From: Apis mellifera
Taxonomy: Eukaryota > Arthropoda > Insecta > Hymenoptera > Apidae
Reading direction: 5' to 3'
Length of the DNA stretch: 64,000 nt
NCBI RefSeq assembly: GCF_003254395.2
Contig: NC_037645.1
Location: forward strand, 2,629,222 to 2,693,221
Positions within the stretch are counted from its first letter, which is position 1. Each line of letters starts with the position of its first letter. The notes below the pieces were generated by a model. The model was given only the letters and a program-made list of their open reading frames with translations, did no database searches and was not told the DNA's origin. This document shows, piece by piece, positions 39,001-47,100 of this stretch. The position numbers were made by a program, and so were the translations under genes.

Positions 39001-40864
39001 GGTGAATCCGGTCTCACAAGTTTGGCAATGGATTGGATTTCTGGTAATCTCTATTGGACAGAATTTGATTCTTCAGGAACAACGTTATTTGGAAGAGTAA
39101 TGGTCTCGAAAGCAGACGGTAGATATCGTCGAAGTTTGATAACAGTTGGCTTAGAAATTCCAACTTCCATTGTAGTCGATCCAGAATTGGGTAAAGCTAT
39201 TTGGGCAGATGCTGGTAGTCAGCCCAAAATCGAAATTGCTTGGATGGATGGTGATAGACGGAAACAATTAGTTTCTGATCGAATTGGACAACCTATTGCA
39301 CTCACCATTGATTATTCCATGCAGCATGTCCTTTATTGGGCTGATAGTAAACTTAACACCATTGAATCTATTGAACAAGTAAATTTCAATAATTTTATTT
39401 AATTCAATTTATTGAATTCAGTCTCATTCATTTCCAAAAATGTTAATTTTTCTTTAGGATGGATCAAATAGAAAAATAATCCTTAAAGGGGATAGTTTGA
39501 AACATCCAATTTCTTTGGATGTTTTTGAAAATAGTTTGTATTGGATAACAAAGAGAACTGGTGAATTAATTAGACAAGATAAATTTGGTAGAGGTGTGCC
39601 AGAGATTATTGTCAAGCATGTACCCAATTCAGGAGGAGTTAAGGTGTATCATCAACAAAGATATAATATTTCCTTAAGGAATCTTTGTCATGAAGATCAA
39701 TGCACACATTTGTGTGTTCCTATCCCTGGTGGTAATCGGTGTCTCTGCTCAGATAGTATTGGTCCTCTTCAACAAAGAGAGACTATACGATCAAATGAAC
39801 GTCATTGTGATGCAACTAATGAAAGACCTCTTCCTGCACCAAGAATTTGTCCTTGTAGAAATGGTGGATTATGTCAAGAAGTCGAAGATAAATTGCAATG
39901 TGATTGTCCAGCTCCATTCCATGGAGAATTCTGTGAGATTATGTTAGGAGCTAGGTCCACTAACGCCACTGCTGCTATTGTGATACCTATTGTTGTTTCT
40001 ATTTTGGTTCTATTTGGAGCTGCAGCTATTATTATGGTACTGAAGAAGCGACCTTTGTAAGTTTTTTTTCTTATTTTCTTTATGTTAAATTTTTTAAATC
40101 TGGAATGTTGGTAGATAATTATTTATAATAAAATTCTTATTTTAATGATTTGAAAATATATTATTAAAGTGTAATATTATTATATCCTAAGTATTGATAT
40201 TTATAACTAAACTTTATTATAAATAATGTAATTTTTACTAAAAATTTTTATTTTTAAAATATTTTTATTTTAATTAATAAATGATGAATGATAATTAATA
40301 ATTTTTGTAGTGGAAAGCCTGGAGGTCTTGGTAGTTTAACTGGTGCTCAAAGTGTATCCTTCAGGCAAGGAAGTAATGTTGAGTTTGGTATACCTGCTCA
40401 TGAAAGAATGGTGTGTATTATAATTTCAATGTATTATAATATAACTATTTCTGTATTTTATATATTTATAATATTTTAAGATTTTAAAATAATTACGAGT
40501 AATATTAAGTAATATTAAATAATATTAAATATTATTAAATGAAATATAATATGTAGTCCCTACATGTAGTCTCTATATTATTAAATAGGAACCTCTGGAT
40601 GTGGAGTACAATCTTGGTGATGTTAGTAACAAAAATAGGGATTTCAGTAATCCCATGTATGATGCAGTGAACACAGAAACAGGTGCAACAAATGGTACTG
40701 GTGCAAGTAGCAGATATGAATTACCAGCTGAAATGAAACCATCTAGTATTCAGCATAAAGAACCACCACAGTTGCATCTAAAAAGAAGAGAGCTTGATCC
40801 AACACCCATTGATTCGGGAAAGGACACACAACAGTTGGTCGAGGAAGACAAGTCCGAGTGTTAG
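8892..40864 (+). CDS. LRP1: Low-density lipoprotein receptor-related protein 1 (LRP1)
   Basis: Eighteen coding exons join in frame: 8892-9048, 23941-24063, 25105-25236, 25535-25789, 26202-26456, 26695-26811, 26884-35088, 35176-35743, 35823-36066, 36153-36760, 36832-37124, 37251-38006, 38080-38334, 38419-38925, 39002-39378, 39458-40056, 40311-40410 and 40589-40864. They total 13827 nt, exactly 4608 codons plus stop, close to the roughly 4540 aa of human LRP1. Order: signal sequence; LDLR class A cluster I (6 repeats); two EGF; two YWTD beta-propellers; cluster II (8); EGF pair; four propellers; cluster III (10); EGF pair; one propeller; cluster IV (11); EGF pair; one propeller; two EGF; a membrane span near residues 4456-4479; a tail of about 129 aa with one NPxY (NPMY, about 4538-4541). 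The 8/10/11 cluster sizes equal vertebrate LRP1, so this is LRP1 rather than megalin/LRP2. It is a cell-surface clathrin-dependent endocytic receptor. Splice sites were called by eye. Confidence 0.95.
15530..15560. repeat. Pair of overlapping GC-rich hairpins in LRP1 intron 1
   Basis: Two perfect inverted repeats abut and share three bases: CGAGGT-tcattg-ACCTCG at 15530-15547 and TCGGCC-tagc-GGCCGA at 15545-15560. Both have 6 bp stems. They lie in a GC-rich island (about 15420-15600) within AT-rich intron. The shared bases mean both full stems cannot form at once. Confidence 0.6.
19328..19399. repeat. Short direct repeat in LRP1 intron 1
   Basis: The same 23 bases occur at 19328-19350 and 19377-19399, a 49 base period. 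Sequence after each copy is only partly similar, so this looks like an old partial tandem duplication. The core is aggttatgataaaaaatcat. Confidence 0.75.
21034..21082. repeat. Three nested/overlapping inverted repeats in a GC island
   Basis: Three perfect stems overlap: TACCGAC-gtgct-GTCGGTA (21034-21052, 7 bp stem); GTACCAGG with CCTGGTAC (21050-21057 with 21066-21073, 8 bp stem, 8 base loop); and GCACCGC with GCGGTGC (21060-21066 with 21076-21082, 7 bp stem). The loop of the second stem supplies most of the 5' arm of the third, a pseudoknot-like or switch-like arrangement. The surrounding island spans about 20840-21200. Confidence 0.65.
22159..22440. repeat. Structured island: palindromes and 12-mer repeats
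   Basis: Within LRP1 intron 1: a 12 bp palindrome GTCCCTAGGGAC (22159-22170); a 12-base direct repeat gaYgtacatggc at 22198-22209 and 22210-22221 with a partial third copy; an inverted repeat GCATCC/GGATGC (22305-22310 with 22331-22336); and a doubled GGTACC separated by AGTT (about 22410-22425). The GC content is above the surroundings. It may be a cis-regulatory element. Confidence 0.55.
23941..26456 (+). CDS. LRP1: LRP1 exons 2-5: LDLR class A cluster I (six repeats)
   Basis: Exons 23941-24063, 25105-25236, 25535-25789 and 26202-26456 encode six class A repeats (one, one, two, two), about residues 53-307. All introns here are phase 1 and fall between modules. Most repeats carry the calcium-binding CDG..DC.DGSDE signature. 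Repeat 1 is degenerate, with SAEDE in place of the usual DGSDE. Vertebrate LRP1 has two repeats at this position. The exon 4 acceptor (AG at 25533-25534) lacks a pyrimidine tract. It is chosen because an in-frame TGA at 25528-25530 excludes any earlier start, and the stronger-looking tatag at 25537-25541 gives the wrong phase. Confidence 0.88.
24064..25104 (+). other. LRP1: LRP1 intron 2 (1041 b)
   Basis: AT-rich throughout, GTAAGT donor at 24064 and ttttttatag acceptor ending at 25104. I see no conserved element or coding exon in it. Confidence 0.7.
25848..26038. repeat. Diverged direct repeat with a 24 bp perfect palindrome, LRP1 intron 4
   Basis: A 44 base segment at 25848-25891 recurs with about nine differences at 25995-26038; both begin taaagattttct and include gaatttct. 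The first copy contains a perfect 24 bp palindrome at 25869-25892 centred between AAAAA and TTTTT; in the second copy the palindrome is broken. The palindrome could form a hairpin in the pre-mRNA. Confidence 0.7.
26695..28930 (+). CDS. LRP1: LRP1 EGF pair, propellers 1-2 and flanking EGFs
   Basis: Exon 6 (26695-26811) and the start of exon 7 encode two EGF-like modules, the second a DRDEC calcium-binding type. Two six-bladed YWTD propellers follow, each closed by an EGF: NPCGNNNGGC near nt 27807 and HPCFNDNGGC near nt 28758. YWTD-like blade motifs include FWSD, IYWTD, LYYID, FFSEWD and LYWCD. In this family the propeller-EGF units drive acid-dependent ligand release in endosomes. Confidence 0.9.
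28936..29930 (+). CDS. LRP1: LRP1 class A cluster II (eight repeats)
   Basis: Eight consecutive class A repeats lie inside exon 7, about residues 1032-1359. Most keep the CDxxxDCxDxSDE calcium site with an aromatic or equivalent residue before it. The last repeat (ending GADEGPAC) is the most divergent. Eight is the vertebrate LRP1 number. In vertebrates this cluster is a main ligand-binding region. Confidence 0.9.
29931..33940 (+). CDS. LRP1: LRP1 EGF pair and propellers 3-6
   Basis: After two EGF modules (CEYRGGYC and NECEPPGRC), four YWTD propellers alternate with single EGFs that begin near NPCANSTC, HPCFINNGDC, NPCSSSGNAGC and NPCNISNGGC. Repeated blade motifs include LYWLD, FWTDWG, YWTD and YWVD. 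This matches the vertebrate LRP1 order between clusters II and III. All of it lies in the uninterrupted 8.2 kb exon 7. Confidence 0.88.
33949..35313 (+). CDS. LRP1: LRP1 class A cluster III (ten repeats)
   Basis: Nine repeats end exon 7 (donor GTAAGT at 35089, phase 1) and the tenth opens exon 8 (35176). The calcium-site consensus CDGDxDCxDGSDE is well kept in most repeats. Repeat 3 is atypical (NDCKDNVTSDE, which also creates an N-x-S/T site). Ten repeats equals vertebrate LRP1. Confidence 0.9.
35314..36690 (+). CDS. LRP1: LRP1 EGF pair, propeller 7 and EGF
   Basis: The rest of exon 8, exon 9 (35823-36066) and most of exon 10 (36153-36760) encode two EGF modules (DECAMVEMNQC and DIDECVETPQVC), one YWTD propeller with blades such as LYWLD, FFWTD and RIFWAD, and a closing EGF at NPCNENNGGC. 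Introns here are phase 2, 0 and 2, unlike the phase 1 introns between class A modules. Confidence 0.88.
36691..38334 (+). CDS. LRP1: LRP1 class A cluster IV (eleven repeats)
   Basis: Eleven class A repeats span the end of exon 10, exon 11 (36832-37124), exon 12 (37251-38006) and exon 13 (38080-38334). The first repeat is split by the phase 2 intron after WYW. Later introns are phase 1 and between modules. Eleven repeats equals vertebrate LRP1, where cluster IV is a major ligand-binding site. Confidence 0.9.
38419..40864 (+). CDS. LRP1: LRP1 last propeller, membrane span and cytoplasmic tail
   Basis: Exon 14 (38419-38925) encodes two EGF modules and the start of propeller 8. Exons 15 and 16 complete it and add two more EGF modules (CHEDQC and CPCRNGGLC), a hydrophobic span (AAIVIPIVVSILVLFGAAAI) and a stop-transfer KKR. 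Exons 17 (40311-40410, GTGTGT donor) and 18 (40589-40864) encode the tail with one NPxY (NPMY preceded by FS) for PTB adaptors and endocytosis. Only two membrane-proximal EGFs are seen, against six in vertebrates. No RxRR furin motif is present where vertebrate LRP1 is cleaved; an RYRR lies further on in exon 15. Confidence 0.88.
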
Positions 40865-42049
40865 ATAGTTTAACTTTTGTGCAGTGATGTAGTTAGAATT
40901 TTCTGATGATTTTGAAAAGAAAAGAATAGACTTACTTAAATAACTTATTGATTTAAGGATCTAATGAATGATAATGTGATGTATCGATCTATTTACAAAT
41001 TTATTACAATTGTTATTTGTTATATCTGGAAACATGTTATCCATTCATTTAGAATATAATAATTATCAATATTTTATAAATTGAAATAGTTCCGAATCGT
41101 GTTATTTTATGATATAGGATTTTTTAATATTCATATAAGTATTATTTATTTTTGACAAAGGAATTTTTCATAAAGTACAAGACTGAATATATTCGATATA
41201 TTTTTTATAATTTTTACTTGTCTTTGTAAAATTCTAGAAGGAAATATGATAAAATTATAAATTTATAACTTATTTACAGGAAGTTTAAAAAACAAGGAGA
41301 TACAGGAGTGCATCTGACTACGTCACTGCTTCTATATAGGAATACTCTCGCATCTATAATACTTCTATCTCAATATAATTTCAACTAATAATGTTGAAAG
41401 AATAGCTAACAAAATTGAAATACATTAAAACAAAAAAAAAAAAAAATAATCACATTAACAAAATGAGGGAAAAATGTATTCGTTTTTTTGTTATATATTG
41501 AGATTAAAGTGCAACTAGTGACGAGTTTGTGTCATCTTAGGTGCGATTTGTAAGTCTTGTAAATATGATTATCACAAAATATTAACTTCACATTGTCCAT
41601 GTACCATAATGAACAAAACATTCCATATTATTTTTTTTTTTTTTTTTGAAGAGGCGAATTAGAGTGGGTTTTAAGGGACTATACATATGTTTAAAAAAAA
41701 ACCTCGATAAATCGAGTTACTTTACTTATTAAGCGTTTTCTTCGTGATCTAGAGGAAGACGAATCTATTTTGGAAAAGGAAAAATTGTTTTCTCTTTTCA
41801 GTTTACTTGATCACATGTGAGTGTTGTTATATGTGTTTGTACATTTTTTTATGCGCAAGGAATGTCAGTGTACAGTTTTTCTTCCGTAACAACTGTGATT
41901 GTAAAAATTACAAATTGGATCTGAATATGCAAGGTGAATATTTTAAACAAACAAAGTGTACTCATTTTTTGTTGTACACCCTAAATATGAGTGAGAAAAG
42001 AAATCTTTTTATATTATTTCTTTCTTTCTTAAAGATTTATTTTTTAATA

Positions 42050-42396
42050 CAGTAGAATCTCGATTATAGAAAGGACTAAACATATTTATAAGATGTATAA
42101 TTTCAGAATTTATGTATTTTTATTGTTGTATATTGCATAAAAAATTATACAGATTGTTAAATCTAATTCTTGATTAATAACTTTTTTTCCAACATTTAAT
42201 TATTATCAAGTTAATAAAATTTTCTAGATATCAAATTTATATTTATTTTCGAATTAAATATTATATGATTTTACAAATCATAACAGTAATTTATAATTTA
42301 TATTTTAATTCTAAAAAGTAATGTTAAATAATATACTATTTGGTTATTTTAAAAAATTCTATATAATTTTATGATTATTTAATCAAGTTTCTACTG
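42050..42396. mobile_element. 347 bp MITE, pogo/Tigger-like (Tc1/mariner superfamily)
   Basis: The left end CAGTAGAATCTCGATTAT and the inverse of the right end, CAGTAGAAACTTGATTAA, match at all but three of the first 18 positions. Both ends abut a TA dinucleotide (42048-42049 and 42397-42398), the target duplication of this superfamily. The CAGTAGAA.CTCGATTA terminus is typical of pogo/Tigger elements. The AT-rich interior has no transposase frame, so it is a nonautonomous copy. It sits about 1.2 kb past the LRP1 stop, possibly inside the 3' UTR. Confidence 0.78.
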
Positions 42397-42521
42397 TAAA
42401 ATAATTATTTAATATATTTTTTTTTAATATAATGTAAAACATGCATTGTATATAGATTTTACAAATCAATGAAGAAAATCACTGACTCATCTTCTTTACA
42501 AATTATATATAAAGTTATATA

Positions 42522-42792
42522 AATAAAAAAGTCTATATATAAATATAAATATATATGTACGTATATGTATGTATATGAGTATAGATAAATTAATCATTAT
42601 CAAGAATGACTTTATCTCTTGGGCAGGGCTCCAGAGTATTTTAATTATTATTTTTAATTATATCAGTATTTTCTGTATTTTTTATTGAGATATGATAATT
42701 GTTCATATATATATATACATGTGTGTGTGCGCGTGTGTACATGTGTGTGTTTGAGCAATTGAGCAATTAAACAGGTACCGTCCAAGAATAAA
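42522..42792 (+). terminator. LRP1: Candidate LRP1 polyadenylation signals
   Basis: AATAAA occurs at 42522-42527 and 42787-42792; the second is followed by a T/G-containing stretch. I saw no AATAAA between the stop codon and about 42500, so the 3' UTR may be long, or a variant signal may be used nearer the stop. Confidence 0.3.
42705..42752. repeat. TA/TG dinucleotide microsatellite
   Basis: A (TA)n run passes into an imperfect (TG)n/(CG) run (tgtgtgtgcgcgtgtgtaca). It is followed by a doubled gagcaatt. Confidence 0.8.
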
Positions 42793-44188
42793 CATTGAAT
42801 TTTATCATTGTACATTCCTCCTACCTGTAAATAGATTTAATTGTGAAAATAGAGTGGAGAACAAGTAAGAATAATATTCTTTATAAAATAAAAACAAGTT
42901 TATTTGATGTTATAAATAATTTAATGAACGTACAAAAAAGAAACTATAAACCAGTTATATATTATTTTAGTTATATATTAATATTATTATTAAAGTCTGA
43001 AATTATAAAATTAAGAAATGAAATATAAATAATTATTTTGTTATAAGGAATATAAAATAATAACTAAAATATAAAAATATTAAATAATCTTAATTAAAAA
43101 ATATCTTTAATAAAATTGTATAATTTCTTAATTCATGTTTTTGTAATTAAAAAAAACGTTACTTATAATTTTATAATAAAAATTTAATTAGAATGGCATT
43201 ATAATTTAGTAAATTCTGAATTATGTTGTTATATTTAAATATATAAAAATTTTATATATTATTTTCTATGCTAATTAATTTATGCTTTATTAGTCTTTAT
43301 TATCTAAAAAATATATTTAAACGAATAAAATCAAAAATATAAAATTCATCAAATTAACGAAATTTTTCATTAAATGTATATCATATATGTATATCATGAA
43401 TTATATATAAGATATATATATAAGATATCTTTTAAAATGCATTTGCATTTATAATAAATATAATAATATAATAATAATAATATAAGAATTTTATAATAAT
43501 ATGAGAATTATAAGTAGTAATATGTATATACTATATATACTATATATACTATAATTTATTGATAAATTTTCCTATATTTTTATATTTACATAACATTAAC
43601 CCATTAAGAAATAATATGTAAAAATTGAGTAAATATTTTATTAAAATATGTAAAAAGAAATTAGAAATGAAATGTCTTAATGTGTTAATGATTGTGAAAT
43701 TAATAAAGTTTAAAAGCAAGTAATAAATGTGATAATAAGATGATAGAATTCCTTCATATTTAATGAAATTAATTTATGCTCACAGCTAAAGAATAAATGC
43801 TGCACTATTGAGAAAACAAATTTTTCAAATGATAAATATTGAATAAATATTATCGTTTCTATGAATTAAAAATTCAATTATAATATCTTTTATTGAAAGA
43901 GAAGAATTGTATGTTAAAAAAATTTATTTTTTGTTTTTCAAAAATAATTTTAAAAGAATAAGAAAAATATTATAGATTTTTTTCAAAAAAATAATTAAAA
44001 TACGAAATTGAGAACTCTAATTAATAAAATTAAATGATATCGATAAAATAAAATAATAAATATGCAAAATAATTCAAAATTTAAAATAGAAAAAATATTC
44101 AAAGTGGAAAATAATAAAAAGAATATAAATAAATTTTTGAAATTTTGAATCTTCAAATTTAAAAAATAATAGTTTAAATTTATTCAAA

Positions 44189-47100
44189 TTATTCCACTTT
44201 AGTTGCAGTTTGTTCATCATATTGAACAGAAGGCACCATAGGTGGTTTAAATCCATATTCCATCTTTGATTGTCTAAAGTTTCCACTATTTCCCATTACT
44301 TCTTGCCTTGTTCTTCTTAAAGTTGTCTGTATATCTGATGATGAATGTAAAGATTTCGATTGTATCCCAAGAGAAGTTTGTAATTTTCTTGGTACTGGAC
44401 CCATGTATTCATTTTTAACTTTATCTTTTTCTGAAATTCTTCCATAAGCAATTAAATTATTACCATTATTCATCGAATAAGTCACTGAATGAGATGGATA
44501 TTGAATCCCATGTGGTACAAACTTCTTTGGTAATATGTGTATTAATGATGGTTGCCTAGTATGAGGACGATTTAAGCTTAAATACTCTTGATCATAATAC
44601 TGCATCGTTGAATTATAATAATCCTGTTCATTATCATAAGGTTCTACTGATTGGAAATTCTGTCTTAATGGTTGCTGATAATCACCTTGTACATTATAAA
44701 TTGAATTTAATTTAACAAGCTTGGTATTTTCTAAGGAAAATGGTCTATTCTTCTCGATTTCCATAGAATATGGTCTAGGTAAAATTTTTTCTGGTACTGG
44801 AATTGGGATAGACTTCTCTATCACTTTTTCTACCGAAATTGGAATAGGTTGAGGAACTCTGAAGTGAATTGGCAGGGGTATAACAAATTTTTGAATAGCA
44901 ATTGGTACTTTTTTTTCAACTACCTTCTCCACGTGCACAGGATATGGGATTCGTATTTGTTTTTCTATAACTCGATCTATTGGTACGTGTATGGGGAATG
45001 GCTGAGGAATTGTTATTTGTTTTTCTATTACTTTTTCCATTGAGAATGGTACTTTCTTCTCTATTATTTCCACTGGATGATGAATATTTTTTTCTACAGA
45101 ATATGATTGTGGTACTGACATTAAAAACTTTTGTTCAGTTGGTAATTCACTTGTAACCTTCGTTAATAGAACTTGAGACAATTCTTGAGTTCCTTGAAGA
45201 TTTTCCTGATTAGTCAAACTTGATAAATTATCAATTCCTCTTGATTGTGGAACAATGGAGATTGGTTTTTTCGGTATCTCATAGTTATTTTGTTTAACAT
45301 TAGTCTCAGGATATCCTTGAAATCTAGATTGTTTAATTATTATTTGATCATACTGAGCAGTATTTATTTGCTCCTTAACTCCAATAGTGGTTTTAGTTTC
45401 CACAGGATGAGTATTAGCTATGGTTTGATTAATTTGATCACTATTTGCCGAATAAATAACATCATTTTCATTTGAGGTATATTCATAACGATTACGTTCT
45501 TGATTATTTGGAGAAATATTTTCATCCAAAATCTCATTGTTTTTATATACATTAATCTGACTTAGTTTTTGATCTTTGAACTGATTTTTCACAGGTTTTT
45601 TATAATCTTCTTGAAGATATTGTTTTACCAAAGGCTGTTGAACATTAGGTACAAATTCCACAGGATAATGAATTTCTTGGATAGGTGCTGTATGAAATAT
45701 TTCCACTGATTTTTGAATCTCCACTAATTGGGATGGCGAATTTGTGACCACTACTTCAGAATTCTGCTGTGATATTTGATCATTCTGGAAGCTGGAGTTC
45801 TTAAAATCTGAAACATCACTCTGAATTAAACTTTCACTATCAATTTCAGTAGATTTTACAATATTAGTTTCATTTTGAAGATACAATTTTGTTGAAGTAT
45901 CTTGATCATTGACTGAATTTAGATCTTGTCCTGCATTCATCAAGGCAACACCAACTTGAAGAGGATTTAAAATAATAGTTGATGCTGCTAGATAACCATT
46001 CTCTGATACTTTTGATTTTAGCGGTTTTATGGTTGATTTCGATACCTCATTGCTTTCAGTATAATTATCTGTATTTGCATAAGAATATTTCTTTTGTTGT
46101 GGAAAATCAGGAACTACTATTGGTCCAGAAAATTTTCCCAAAGAAACAGATGCTATAGGAGCAAAAGTGGTTGTAAAAATATTTTTGATCATAGTTGGAT
46201 TATCGGTATAGTCTTCTTCCGTTTCTTTTTGTTTTAAACTTCTCTGAAGTTTTGTAGTTTTTGTCAAAGTAAAAGAATGTTGATCTTTCGAGAATGCATT
46301 GTGATTATTGTCTGAATTATTTAGTTTTTTATAGGAATGAAAATTTTTTCTATAATGTTTTCTATGATCCTCAGAAGGAGATGGAATATTGAAAAACTGT
46401 TTTAATCTAAATCGATCATGATTTTCATTGTTTTTTGATCTCAATGAACGAACTCGTTGTCCAAATTCTTTTATGCTTTCATTATCTATATTCTCTTCGG
46501 AATTTATTTGACGAAGATCATTGGAACCAATATTCTGAAGAGAATATTTAGTGGTTGTCAAATTTTGTACAATAACCTCTTGAGAAGGAATATATTGAAC
46601 TGTGACTGCTTCGTTAGTTACATTTTGACTAATTCTTCCTAATTTTGAAATATTATCCAACGATTCATTTGAAGTGTTTTCTAACATGCTTTTTATTTTT
46701 AGAGGCAGAATATATGGTTGAACTACTTGCATGGAAAATTGTTGTTGGGATTCATTCTGAAAAAAAAAAAGAACATAATTGAATTATTAATTTTGAGATA
46801 TATTACCAATGGAGAAGAGATATATTCAAAGATTTCTTATAAATATTCTTATGAATATTAATACATAAATCCTTAAATAAATTAATCAAATATAATATCT
46901 TTGATTGTGGTTGCATTACTTTAATAAAAAAAAAAAAGAAGAAAAATTTTTATTCTTAGATAAATATTAGATAATCAATTATGAATATTTACAAATATTT
47001 ATATATATTTAAAAAAAAGAATATGAACAAAATGCAATAAATAAATATTACAAATTTAAACATCATTGTATATTAATATAATAATCCATAATAAAAGTGC

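Larger units (their letters stand above)
40865..44188. other. LRP1 3' UTR and AT-rich convergent intergenic region
   Basis: No supportable gene. LRP1 and the next gene end tail to tail here. Contents: homopolymer runs (A at about 41432-41446, T at about 41632-41648), a MITE (42050-42396), AATAAA at 42522-42527 and 42787-42792 that could end a roughly 2 kb LRP1 3' UTR, and a TA/TG microsatellite at about 42705-42752. Beyond 42850 the sequence is nearly pure A/T with short TAA/TA repeats (for example about 43440-43550). Confidence 0.5.
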
